Shown here piece by piece: positions 9,316 to 17,225 of a DNA stretch of 64,000 nucleotides. Each line of letters opens with the position of its first letter. The first letter of the stretch is position 1. The DNA is taken from positions 89,646 through 153,645 of the forward strand of contig JAFYZR010000155.1 in assembly GCA_017557345.1 (NCBI GenBank), read 5' to 3'. A program made the position numbers and the translations under genes. Under the pieces are notes generated by a model that did no database searches, had not been told where the DNA came from, and saw only the letters and a program-made list of their open reading frames with translations. Origin of the DNA: Paludibacteraceae bacterium (GTDB taxonomy: Bacteria; Bacteroidota; Bacteroidia; Bacteroidales; Paludibacteraceae).

Positions 9316-10110
9316 TTATACTGCTACAACACCCGCTATATGTGGATGCGGGTCATAATTAACTAATTCAAAATCTTCGTATTTAAAACTGAATAGATCC
9401 TTTACCTCAGGATTAATCTTCATCTGCGGTAATGGCCGTGGCTCACGCGTCAGTTGCAGTTTAACTTGATCCAAATGGTTTAAGTAAATATGCGCGTCAC
9501 CAAAAGTGTGCACAAAATCTCCGCATTTCAGGCCCGTTACTTGTGCCATCATTTGCAGCAACAAGGAGTAGCTGGCAATATTGAACGGCACGCCAAGGAA
9601 AATATCCGCACTACGTTGATACAATTGAAGCGATAGTTTGCCGTCTGCTACATAGAATTGGAAAAGGCAATGACAAGGAGGCAAGGCCATTTTGTCGACT
9701 TCCGCTACATTCCAGGCGCTGACTAACATACGTCGGCTGTCAGGGTTGTTTTTTATTGTCTCGACAAGTTTGGCGATTTGGTCAATCGTTCCACCGTTAT
9801 AGTCTGGCCATGAACGCCATTGATGACCATAAACTGGACCTAATTCTCCATTCTCATCTGCCCATTCATTCCAAATGCGTACACCATGATCTTGCAGATA
9901 CTTGACATTCGTATCGCCCTGTAAGAACCACAACAGTTCGTAGATAATAGACTTCAGGTGCAGTTTTTTTGTGGTCAGCAAAGGAAAGCCGTCTGACATG
10001 TTAAAACGCATCTGATGACCAAACACGGAAATCGTTCCTGTCCCTGTGCGGTCATGTTTAATGGTGCCTTCTTCCAGCACTCGCCTGCATAAATCTAAAT
10101 ATTGTTTCAT
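9316..10110 (-). CDS. thyA: Thymidylate synthase ThyA
   Basis: This enzyme methylates dUMP to dTMP using methylene-tetrahydrofolate. At 264 aa it has the same length as the Escherichia coli enzyme, and the nucleophile is Cys146 in [48 protein letters not shown] and the dUMP-binding [17 protein letters not shown] are all intact. It starts one base after the stop of the PorE-like gene and is followed by folA. Confidence 0.97.
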   Translation of the reverse strand: MKQYLDLCRRVLEEGTIKHDRTGTGTISVFGHQMRFNMSDGFPLLTTKKLHLKSIIYELLWFLQGDTNVKYLQDHGVRIWNEWADENGELGPVYGHQWRSWPDYNGGTIDQIAKLVETIKNNPDSRRMLVSAWNVAEVDKMALPPCHCLFQFYVADGKLSLQLYQRSADIFLGVPFNIASYSLLLQMMAQVTGLKCGDFVHTFGDAHIYLNHLDQVKLQLTREPRPLPQMKINPEVKDLFSFKYEDFELVNYDPHPHIAGVVAV

Positions 10111-10111
10111 G

Positions 10112-12187
10112 TTAGTATAGTTTGTACGTTGTTTTCAGCACTTTAAATTCTGTTCTACGGTTGATGGCATTACATATCTCCTGTTTGTCTTCAGGCAGAC
10201 TAAGTATATATGCCTCGTCGAGCACCTGATCTACTGCAAGGAATGGATATTGCTTGTTAATTTTCTTATCTACAACTACCGGTTTGGTCTTTCCGTAACC
10301 CATCGGCGTTAAGCGTTCTTTTTCAATGCCATGCGATAATAGAAAGTCGCAGCAACTCTGTGCACGTTTTTGAGACAAATCCATGTTAAACTCCTCGTTA
10401 CCTTTCAAGTCCGTATGAGCGCTCAACTCAATGGTTATATTCGGATTGTCGTTCAGCAACTTAACCAATCGTTCCAATTCCTCTTCGGAGGCTTTTGTAA
10501 TTTCCCAACGGCCAAATTCATAGAAGATATTTTCCATTGTTACAGGACGGCTGATTGGATTGAGCGTGAAATTCATCTCATAGGTCTTGCTATCCTTTAG
10601 ATCCAACGTATTCCATTGTTCTTTGGCGTTTAAGTGTCCACGCGCGGTAGCGAGCATCACATATTTCACATCGCGTTTCAACTTAATCTTGTACGAGCCA
10701 TCCTTGCGTACATTCAGTTTGCTAATCGTTCCATCAGAACCTACCAGGCGTAATTGCGCTTCCGGTAACGGATTGCCTGCTTCATCGGAAACATAGCCTT
10801 CTGCAATAAATTCCATCTCCGGTAGCCAGAAACGATAAATCTTATCAAAGCCTTTCTTATCGCCTTTGTTGGAAGAGAAGAAGCCGTTTTGTGTATTGCC
10901 GTCGAATGTAATACCAAAATCGTCGCCTATGCCGTTGAATACCGGTCCCATATTATATAGTTCCCATACAACGCTGTCTTTGATAGTTGTATCGCGATTA
11001 GCTTTGTATATGTCCAAACCGCCATAGCCAGGATGACCGTTGGATGCAAAATAAAGCGTTCCGTCTTCATGCACAAACGGATACATCTCATCTGCCTCGG
11101 TGTTTATTCCTTTGCCTAATGGTTGTGCATTAACCCAATCGCTGCCGTCTAATTCTGCCATCCAGATATCCTTGCCGCCTTCTCCGCCTATTGCATCACT
11201 CACAAAATAAAGCGTATCTCCTGTTGGATTTAGCGCAGGATGACCAACTGTAATGGAACTGTCGGCAAATAACTTTACTTCTTGCGCTTCGCCCCATTCT
11301 CCGCTGGCTCGCTCGCTCTTATAGATCTTTGCGCCCAAATCTTGTCCGTTAATTGGCTTAGAATAGGTGAAATACATTGTACGGCCGTCTTTTGAGAAAC
11401 AACACACACCCATTTCTGCTGTGCCGGCTTGTTTGCCGCCGGTTGTGTCATTCTCTTGCGTTTCCTCTTCTTGTGAGTCGTACAGGCCTTCCGCCAATTC
11501 AATATCTTCCCATTCTCCGGCCGCATTTTTGCGGGTCTGGTATAATTGGAAGAGTTGCTGACCGGTCACACTGCTGGCACGTTTCATCTTTTTTGTGCTA
11601 CCTTTCTCTTTCTCTTGACGGTTTGAGGTAAACATCAACGCATCGCTTGAACCGCCGATGAACATAGGAGCGAAGTTACTGCAACGTTTTTGATTGAATT
11701 CCTTGGCCTCTGCGGTCTTATAACGCGATCCTTCTTTCTTCCATTCATCAATTTTTAAACAAGCGTATCGGCCGGCCTGTGCAAGATAATTGTCGGGATG
11801 CGATTGCAAATAAAGCTCATAACTCTTTGCCGCATCTTTATATTTGCCTTGGTATTGTAAAACCTGACCCGCATGCAGGAAAATAGTTGAGTCCTGCATG
11901 TGATATTTGCAGCGTAATGCACTTTGATAGCAGTTTGCCGCACGAGGGTTATTGATCAAGCGGTAGCACTCGCCTTGCTGATATGCCACGTAACCTTTCA
12001 ACTCGCGGTCTTTCTTTGTGCTCAGACGGCTATAGCACGACTTATACATATCCGCCGCGTTGTAATACTCGCCGATAGCGAACTTCTTATCCGCTCGCTT
12101 TATCCGTTGTTGAATGCTACAACTGCTTAGAATAAGGCATAAGGAGCAAAGAGTAAAGACTAATATGTTGTTTTTGCTGATTTTCAA
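10112..12187 (-). CDS. PorE-like multidomain OmpA-family lipoprotein (type IX secretion component)
   Basis: This predicted outer-membrane lipoprotein of 691 aa has four parts. A lipobox (LILSSC) lies near residue 23. TPR-like helices spanning about 30-155 include [20 protein letters not shown] and [23 protein letters not shown]40-type beta-propeller with repeated TLYFVSD/TLYFASN strands spans about 170-450. A carboxypeptidase-regulatory-like domain ([20 protein letters not shown]) precedes a C-terminal OmpA peptidoglycan-binding domain ([20 protein letters not shown]). This order matches the PorE protein (PG1058) of Porphyromonas gingivalis, which is part of the T9SS. The start must be TTG, because an in-frame TGA lies just upstream and no ATG follows near the signal peptide. 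Confidence 0.85.
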   Translation of the reverse strand: MKISKNNILVFTLCSLCLILSSCSIQQRIKRADKKFAIGEYYNAADMYKSCYSRLSTKKDRELKGYVAYQQGECYRLINNPRAANCYQSALRCKYHMQDSTIFLHAGQVLQYQGKYKDAAKSYELYLQSHPDNYLAQAGRYACLKIDEWKKEGSRYKTAEAKEFNQKRCSNFAPMFIGGSSDALMFTSNRQEKEKGSTKKMKRASSVTGQQLFQLYQTRKNAAGEWEDIELAEGLYDSQEEETQENDTTGGKQAGTAEMGVCCFSKDGRTMYFTYSKPINGQDLGAKIYKSERASGEWGEAQEVKLFADSSITVGHPALNPTGDTLYFVSDAIGGEGGKDIWMAELDGSDWVNAQPLGKGINTEADEMYPFVHEDGTLYFASNGHPGYGGLDIYKANRDTTIKDSVVWELYNMGPVFNGIGDDFGITFDGNTQNGFFSSNKGDKKGFDKIYRFWLPEMEFIAEGYVSDEAGNPLPEAQLRLVGSDGTISKLNVRKDGSYKIKLKRDVKYVMLATARGHLNAKEQWNTLDLKDSKTYEMNFTLNPISRPVTMENIFYEFGRWEITKASEEELERLVKLLNDNPNITIELSAHTDLKGNEEFNMDLSQKRAQSCCDFLLSHGIEKERLTPMGYGKTKPVVVDKKINKQYPFLAVDQVLDEAYILSLPEDKQEICNAINRRTEFKVLKTTYKLY

Positions 12188-12199
12188 ATCTTCAAATCG

Positions 12200-13480
12200 T
12201 CAAATTAGTTCATGTACAACGAGTCCGCTGCGCAATTTCGGTTCAAACCAAGTGGTCTTTGGAGGCATGATATTTCCGCTGTCTGCTATGTCGATGATTT
12301 GCTGCATTGTAACAGGGTAGAGTGCCAAAGCCATTTTCATCTCGCCGCTATCCACGCGACGTTTCAACTCGCCCAGACCGCGAATACCGCCCACAAAATC
12401 AATACGTTTGTCGGAACGCAAGTCTTTAATTCCGAGAATCTTATCCAAAATCAGATTGCTGGAAATGGTCACATCCAATACGCCTATCGGGTCTGCATCG
12501 TTATAACGACCGGCTTTGGCCGTTAGCGAATACCATTTTCCGCCCAGATATAAGGAGAAATTATGCAACGCTTGCGGCTTATAAATTGCCGTTCCCTTGT
12601 CTTCAACTTCAAAGTCTGCGCGTAGCGCATCAAGGAATTGTTCTTCCGTCAGGCCGTTCAAATCCTTCACTACGCGGTTGTAATCGATGATATTCAACTG
12701 ATTATCCGGGAAACAAACGGCGAGGAAAAACTCATATTCCGGTCGTTCCGCTAATCGTTCATCGCTAATTGCTAAGCGTTTTTTCTCTGCGCCTACGCCT
12801 GCTGCTGCAGCTGAACGATGGTGACCGTCTGCAATATACATAGCAGGTATTTGAGCGAAGATTTCCGTAATCTTGTCTATAACGACTTTGTCGTTAATCA
12901 CCCAGAATGTATGTCTGAAACCTTCCGGCGCAGCCACAAAATCATATTCCGGCGCACTCTTTGTCACGTTGGCGATGATGGCATCCAAGTCGTCACGATG
13001 CGGATAAGCAAAGAATACCGGTTCCATGTTGGCATTCAGCACGCGAACATGTTTCATGCGGTCTTCTTCTTTGTCACGGCGCGTCAACTCATGTTTCTTG
13101 ATACGTCCTTCCAGATAATCATCAACCCAAGCGCCAACAACCAAACCAAATTGCGTCTTGTCTTTTCCTCCGGAGAGCGGATTGTCTGCCAAAATCGTCT
13201 GCGCGTAAACGTAGTATTTCTCCTCTTTGTCTTGAACCAACCAGCCGTTCTTTTTAAATAACTTGAATTGCTCAACGGCTGCGTCATAAACGCGCGGGTC
13301 ATGTTCATCGGTTCCGGGAGCGAAGTTAATCTCTGGCTTGATGATATGATACAGCGATTTCTCGTTGCCGGCTGCTTCTGCGCGTGCCTCTTCAGAGTTT
13401 AACACGTCGTACGGACGACTACTTACTTGCTCCACCAACTCTTTCGGCGGACGTATTCCTTTAAATGGTTTGATTTTCAT
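12200..13480 (-). CDS. DUF1015 family protein
   Basis: This 426-aa cytoplasmic protein matches the DUF1015 family. Visible family hallmarks are KPFKGIRPP at the N-terminus, SRPYDVLNSEEARAEA, the Asn/His region KSLYHIIKPEIN, and MYIADGHHRSAAAAG in the middle. The ADGHHR motif resembles the GxHR loop of ParB/sulfiredoxin-type nucleotide hydrolases and serine kinases, so a nucleotide-dependent small-molecule kinase is possible, but this is inference only. It begins 22 bp after the bactofilin stop and ends 12 bp before the PorE-like gene. Confidence 0.85.
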   Translation of the reverse strand: MKIKPFKGIRPPKELVEQVSSRPYDVLNSEEARAEAAGNEKSLYHIIKPEINFAPGTDEHDPRVYDAAVEQFKLFKKNGWLVQDKEEKYYVYAQTILADNPLSGGKDKTQFGLVVGAWVDDYLEGRIKKHELTRRDKEEDRMKHVRVLNANMEPVFFAYPHRDDLDAIIANVTKSAPEYDFVAAPEGFRHTFWVINDKVVIDKITEIFAQIPAMYIADGHHRSAAAAGVGAEKKRLAISDERLAERPEYEFFLAVCFPDNQLNIIDYNRVVKDLNGLTEEQFLDALRADFEVEDKGTAIYKPQALHNFSLYLGGKWYSLTAKAGRYNDADPIGVLDVTISSNLILDKILGIKDLRSDKRIDFVGGIRGLGELKRRVDSGEMKMALALYPVTMQQIIDIADSGNIMPPKTTWFEPKLRSGLVVHELI

Positions 13481-13502
13481 ATTGTTAATGATTATTCATT
13501 GT

Positions 13503-13868
13503 TCATTTTGCAGGCGCTGCCTTTTCTGCTGCTCCCATCGAGCATGTTCCGTTGAACAAAGCTCCCGGCTCTACAATCAAAGTCTTTGTCTGTACATCGC
13601 CGACGATCTTACCGCTTGCACGTAGCGATAACTGCTGGTTGCAGGTGATTTTGCCTTCCATCAAACCGAGGATCTCTGCGTTCTGGCATACTATTGTGCC
13701 TTTAACGCGACCTGCCTCACCGATTACCACTTTTCCTGTACATTGCAGAGTACCATCAATCAAACCGTCGATACGATAGTCGCTGTCTGCCACGATGTTT
13801 CCTACAATCTTACTGCCTGCGGTCAACGAATTGAACAATGAACCGCTCTGTTGTTTCTCATTTGCCAT
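13503..13868 (-). CDS. Bactofilin (polymer-forming cytoskeletal protein)
   Basis: Bactofilins are small beta-helical proteins that polymerise without nucleotides on the inner membrane and help place cell-wall enzymes. This one has 121 aa: a short charged N-terminal tail, then repeating beta-strand rungs with regularly spaced Gly and Val/Ile (IVGNIVADSDYRIDGLIDG, KVVIGEAGRVKGTIV, GLMEGKITCNQQLSL, SGKIVGDVQTKTLIVE). The gene has its own strong promoter at 13943-13973 and a leader of about 70 nt with a hairpin. A cell-wall L,D-transpeptidase is nearby (14232), which fits a wall role, though the two genes have separate promoters. Confidence 0.9.
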   Translation of the reverse strand: MANEKQQSGSLFNSLTAGSKIVGNIVADSDYRIDGLIDGTLQCTGKVVIGEAGRVKGTIVCQNAEILGLMEGKITCNQQLSLRASGKIVGDVQTKTLIVEPGALFNGTCSMGAAEKAAPAK

Positions 13869-13907
13869 AATTTATCTCAATTTTAATTTTTATTACACAC
13901 GTCACAA

Positions 13908-13929
13908 GTGCGCGTTCACGTATGCGCAC
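13908..13929 (-). other. Hairpin in the bactofilin 5' leader
   Basis: A perfect six-base inverted repeat (GTGCGC / GCGCAC) with a ten-base loop lies between the promoter and the start codon of the bactofilin gene, so it would be transcribed in the leader. It could influence translation or RNA stability, or be a protein site. It is not followed by a T-run and is not a terminator. Confidence 0.45.
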
Positions 13930-13942
13930 AACAAATCGGCGA

Positions 13943-13973
13943 CAAAGGTACGAAAAATTTTTTAAATATGCAA
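13943..13973 (-). promoter_or_regulatory. Bacteroidetes-type promoter of the bactofilin gene
   Basis: Minus strand: -33 TTG (13973-13971), exactly 20 nt, then -7 box TACCTTTG (13950-13943). It is the only clear promoter for the long gene run down to hemW. Confidence 0.8.
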
Positions 13974-14012
13974 ATATTTGTATATTTTAGTACATTTTTT
14001 TTTACAAAATAC

Positions 14013-14043
14013 TTGCATATATCAGTTTTTTTTCGTATCTTTG
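14013..14043 (+). promoter_or_regulatory. Bacteroidetes-type promoter reading into the gene-free stretch 14049-14231
   Basis: Plus strand: TTG at 14013-14015, 20 nt, then TATCTTTG at 14036-14043. No protein-coding frame follows on this strand, so the product is probably a small RNA. It is divergent to the bactofilin promoter. Confidence 0.75.
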
Positions 14044-14048
14044 CAAAG

Positions 14049-14228
14049 GATTAGAGGTAGGCAAAAAACTGCACTCAAGAAGTTTCCCAGAGATTAGAAA
14101 ATTTATCGTTTAGTTCATATGAGCCTTTAATGAGGTTTATATGAGCTTTATATGAAGTATATAGTTTCACAGGTAGCGGAGAGTACATTGATAGATGACT
14201 AAAACTAAAAAGAATGAGAGCTGAAGTA
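14049..14228 (+). ncRNA. Putative small structured RNA of unknown class
   Basis: The stretch follows a good promoter and has no reading frame of note. It contains a long hairpin at 14114-14156, in which TTCATAT pairs with ATATGAA and the stem continues with G-U pairs, and a weaker GAATGA/TCATTC pair near its end (14211-14238). The hairpin coincides with a four-unit 11-bp repeat. The 3' end is not defined, since there is no clear T-run; it may run into the 3' end of the opposite L,D-transpeptidase gene. A 6S RNA-like product is one possibility, but I do not recognise the sequence. The rest of the 363-bp gap holds only the two promoters and the bactofilin leader. Confidence 0.35.
14114..14157. 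repeat. 11-bp tandem array, unit TTTATATGAGC, four copies
   Basis: Four consecutive units of exactly 11 bp start at 14114, 14125, 14136 and 14147. The best unit is TTTATATGAGC; the others differ at one to four positions (for example CTTTAATGAGG). It lies in the gap between the bactofilin and L,D-transpeptidase genes and belongs to the window-wide class of 11-bp arrays. Confidence 0.75.
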
Positions 14229-14231
14229 TAA

Positions 14232-14855
14232 TCATTCCTTAATAGTAATGACCAAAGACATGTCGCAATTACGGAGAATTTCTACCATGCGTTCCTCGTC
14301 AAATGCAATACAACCTCCGGTATATGTCTTATGCCCTTTTACATGCACGAAAATCGCGCTGCCATTGGGATAAACGCACTCTTTGTTAAAATCGGTTGCG
14401 ATGCCGTAATTATATTCCGGCTGGTAAGAATACATCGCCTCTCCCGTGCAAGGATGATGCACTACCGCGGTATCAACAATCTGATTGTAATACGCGCAAT
14501 CTTCGTCACAAGCAAAAGAGGATGGTGTTATATTCAAATAAGGCATTGAAGTGCCTGGGTTTGGCTTTATGCCAAAAGCAGTTAGCGGATGAAGTGTTCC
14601 AATTGGCGTTTTTGCGTCTCCTTCACTTGTTTTTCCTATGCCGTTTTTGCCAACAAACACATCTGTGACGAAAAGCACTTTCCCGTCAATCGTCAGGCGG
14701 GCTTTCGCATTACTCCCATGAACGTCGTATATTTCAAGCAGTTGTTTTTCTGCTACGTTTTTGCCTTTGCAGGAGGAAAATATACCTGCGCTACAGATAA
14801 AAACGATGGCGGCAAACAGCCATTGGCCAATAGGTTTCAGTTGCATCCTATTCAT
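14232..14855 (-). CDS. L,D-transpeptidase family lipoprotein (YkuD fold)
   Basis: YkuD-type enzymes crosslink peptidoglycan 3-3 bonds or attach lipoproteins to the wall. The signature is seen as AIFVHVKGHKTYTGGCIAFDE, with the conserved His and catalytic Cys in TGGCIAF. The N-terminus has a lipobox (AGIFSSC, near residue 28), so it is probably a membrane-anchored lipoprotein of 207 aa. The start overlaps the stop of the upstream lipoprotein gene by eight bases; a second ATG at 14846, just after that stop, is equally possible. It shares the 15294-15324 promoter with that gene. Confidence 0.88.
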   Translation of the reverse strand: MNRMQLKPIGQWLFAAIVFICSAGIFSSCKGKNVAEKQLLEIYDVHGSNAKARLTIDGKVLFVTDVFVGKNGIGKTSEGDAKTPIGTLHPLTAFGIKPNPGTSMPYLNITPSSFACDEDCAYYNQIVDTAVVHHPCTGEAMYSYQPEYNYGIATDFNKECVYPNGSAIFVHVKGHKTYTGGCIAFDEERMVEILRNCDMSLVITIKE

Positions 14856-15285
14856 TTCTTTTCAGTATAAAGTGAACTTTTAGTTCATCGGAGCTACTGT
14901 ACAAAACTTCACTATCGGAATAGTTCTCCAAAGTATTAATACTGTCTGAGGCATAGAGTCCTGCGGTATCGTTGGCGATGACTTTATAACAGTATACGGG
15001 CGATGAGTAGTGATAAGATCTTACGGCTCGGCCGTCCGCGTCTGTATACAAGGTATCGCCATATTCTTCCCAATATATATCATCCTCTCCTGCATACAAA
15101 CCACGTTGCAGTACCATTTGGATATGCTCAAGCGGCTCTTCTTCTGTGTTACTAACTTCGCCTTCAAAGACAAAATCAATCGACGGGGAGCCATATTTAC
15201 ACATCCAAATATCGCACCCGTATCCAAGCGCTCCAAGTATTGCACCCAGCAATACATTTATCCATTTATTCGCTTTTGCTTTCAT
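14848..15285 (-). CDS. Radical-SAM-associated-type putative lipoprotein
   Basis: This 145-aa lipoprotein has N-terminus MKAKANKWINVLLGAILGAL and lipobox GYGC, followed by CKYGSPSIDFVFEGEVSNTE. The Cys-x-Tyr-Gly-x-Pro stretch leading into an Ig-like beta domain is typical of the Bacteroidales 'rSAM/lipoprotein system' family, whose members are usually encoded beside a radical SAM enzyme. No such enzyme is adjacent here. The start is set at 15285, because the promoter -7 box (15301-15294) lies downstream of the longer in-frame start at 15324. Only eight bases separate the -7 box from this ATG, so the mRNA would be leaderless or nearly so. Confidence 0.7.
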   Translation of the reverse strand: MKAKANKWINVLLGAILGALGYGCDIWMCKYGSPSIDFVFEGEVSNTEEEPLEHIQMVLQRGLYAGEDDIYWEEYGDTLYTDADGRAVRSYHYSSPVYCYKVIANDTAGLYASDSINTLENYSDSEVLYSSSDELKVHFILKRNE

Positions 15286-15293
15286 ATCGGCTG

Positions 15294-15324
15294 CAAAGAT
15301 ACACAAAAAAAATGAGATATACAA
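15294..15324 (-). promoter_or_regulatory. Promoter of the lipoprotein / L,D-transpeptidase pair
   Basis: Minus strand: TTG 15324-15322, 20 nt, TATCTTTG 15301-15294. It decides the start of the lipoprotein gene, since the ATG at 15285 is the first one downstream. Confidence 0.75.
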
Positions 15325-15338
15325 ATAAAAGCATAAAA

Positions 15339-15358
15339 ATATGCAAAAATTTGCATAT
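15339..15358. repeat. Perfect palindrome overlapping the korA -33 element
   Basis: Nine-base arms ATATGCAAA and TTTGCATAT flank two bases. The right arm contains the -33 TTG of the korAB promoter. The left arm has no matching -7 box at the right distance, so the symmetry is not simply two promoters. It may be a regulator site. Confidence 0.5.
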
Positions 15359-15381
15359 ATGAAAAAAAAGCAGTACCTTTG
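15351..15381 (+). promoter_or_regulatory. Promoter of korAB
   Basis: Plus strand: TTG 15351-15353, 20 nt, TACCTTTG 15374-15381. The korA ATG follows at 15408, giving a leader of about 20 nt. Confidence 0.85.
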
Positions 15382-15407
15382 CGGCCGATTTAATACAATA
15401 TCTATTA

Positions 15408-17225
15408 ATGAAGAATATCGTTGTTCGTTTTTGTGGAGACAGTGGCGATGGAATGCAGCTGACGGGAAACCTCTTTTCGTCGTTAAGTGCCATTCTGGGT
15501 CATGAGATCTCTACCTTGCCGGATTTCCCGGCAGAGATTCGCGCACCGCAAGGTACAATAGGCGGTGTCAGCGGTTTTCAGGTTCAATTAGGCGCGCGTG
15601 TTTATACGCCCGGTGACAAAGCAGATGTGATTGTCGCGATGAATGCTGCAGCACTCAAAGTGAGTGCGATGAATAAGCATTATCACGACCATGCGATAGT
15701 CATCGTGGATACTGATTCGCTGACAGACAAAGACCTTGAAAAAGCGCAGTATAAGACAGATAATCCCTTCACGGAATTGGGCATTCCGGAATCCGTGCAG
15801 ATAGTGCCGGTTGCTCTTACAACGCTCACGAAAGAAGCGCTGAAAGATTCCGGAATGGACAATAAGGCTATTCTAAAGTGCCGTAACATGTTCGCGCTTG
15901 GACTTATCTGCTGGCTCTTTGATGAACCGATGGATGAAGCCATCCATCTTCTCGAAGAGAAGTTCCGTAAGAAACCCGCTCTCATCGAGCCGAATACCAA
16001 AGTGATGGTTGATGGGTATAACTACGGTCAGAATATGGCCCTATCGATCCACCAGATACGGCTGGAGAATCCGGAAAGTCCGGAAATTCAGGAGCATGGA
16101 ACGTATACTTCCATCGCGGGCAATAAAGCGACGGCTTGGGGTTTGATAGCAGCAGCAGAGAAAGCGGGCAAACGGCTTTTCTTAGGTTCGTATCCTATCA
16201 CGCCTGCAACGGATATTTTACATGAATTGGCAGGACGCAAGGACCAAAATGTGATGGCCATTCAGGTAGAGGACGAAATTGCAGGAGCTTGTACCGCTAT
16301 AGGCGCTGCCTTTGCAGGCGATTTGGCTTGTACCACGACCAGCGGACCGGGCTTGAGCCTTAAATCAGAAGCAATCGGCTTGGCTGTCATGGCAGAATTA
16401 CCGTTGGTAATTGTAGATGTACAACGTGGCGGTCCATCAACGGGTCTGCCGACCAAAACTGAGCAAACGGATCTCATGCAGGCGATTTACGGCCGTAACG
16501 GCGAATGCCCGGCTGTTGTGTTGGCTGCATCCACTTCTGCCAATTGCTTCGACTTTGCGTATGAAGCATGCCGCTTGGCGCTTGAAAATATGACGCCGGT
16601 CATCCTTTTGACGGATACTTATCTGGCTAATGGAACGAGTATTTGGCGTGTACCAAAATTGGCAAAACTTCCCGCCATACACCCACAGGGTGTACCGGAG
16701 GAATTGAAAGGCCATTTCAATCCTGCTTTGCGTGACGAACGTGGCGTGCGTTATTGGGCATTCCCGGGAATGGAAGGATTTGAACATCGTAATATCGGTT
16801 TGGAACGAGATGCCCAGTTAGGTACCATTTCAACTAATCCGGCAAACCACGAAAAGATGGTTCGTATCCGCGAGGCAAAGATTAATCGCATAGCCGAGCA
16901 AATTCCAGATTTAAAAGTCCAGGGTAACGCTTCGAGTGATACTTTATTGGTTGGATGGGGCAGTACTGAAGGTCATCTTCATGCGGCGGCTAACGAATTA
17001 AATTGCGCGTTGGCACAGTTCAATTATATTCATCCGCTACCGAAAAACACCCGTGAGGTGCTTAGTCAATATAAGCGAATAATTGTGTGCGAATTAAATA
17101 CCGGACAGTTTGTAAACTACCTTCGCGCACAATTCCCAGACATCACAATGGAGCAATACAACGAAATAATGGGTCAACCTTTTGCAGTAGAAAGGATAGT
17201 AAATTATGGAAGCAAGTCAATTTAA
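15408..17225 (+). CDS. korA: 2-oxoacid:ferredoxin oxidoreductase, fused gamma-alpha subunit (KorA)
   Basis: This is the large subunit of 2-oxoglutarate (or related 2-oxoacid):ferredoxin oxidoreductase, which makes acyl-CoA, CO2 and reduced ferredoxin in anaerobes. The first 190 residues form the gamma domain (RFCGDSGDGMQLTGNLF, DFPAEIRAPQGTIGGVSGFQ), fused to the alpha subunit (GSYPITPATDILHELA, TSGPGLSLKSEAIGLAVMAELP, RGGPSTGLPTKTEQTDLM). The 605-aa fusion is the usual Bacteroidetes KorA layout. korB begins 20 nt before its stop codon, in another frame. Substrate choice is assigned from family resemblance only. Confidence 0.9.
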   Translation: MKNIVVRFCGDSGDGMQLTGNLFSSLSAILGHEISTLPDFPAEIRAPQGTIGGVSGFQVQLGARVYTPGDKADVIVAMNAAALKVSAMNKHYHDHAIVIVDTDSLTDKDLEKAQYKTDNPFTELGIPESVQIVPVALTTLTKEALKDSGMDNKAILKCRNMFALGLICWLFDEPMDEAIHLLEEKFRKKPALIEPNTKVMVDGYNYGQNMALSIHQIRLENPESPEIQEHGTYTSIAGNKATAWGLIAAAEKAGKRLFLGSYPITPATDILHELAGRKDQNVMAIQVEDEIAGACTAIGAAFAGDLACTTTSGPGLSLKSEAIGLAVMAELPLVIVDVQRGGPSTGLPTKTEQTDLMQAIYGRNGECPAVVLAASTSANCFDFAYEACRLALENMTPVILLTDTYLANGTSIWRVPKLAKLPAIHPQGVPEELKGHFNPALRDERGVRYWAFPGMEGFEHRNIGLERDAQLGTISTNPANHEKMVRIREAKINRIAEQIPDLKVQGNASSDTLLVGWGSTEGHLHAAANELNCALAQFNYIHPLPKNTREVLSQYKRIIVCELNTGQFVNYLRAQFPDITMEQYNEIMGQPFAVERIVNYGSKSI

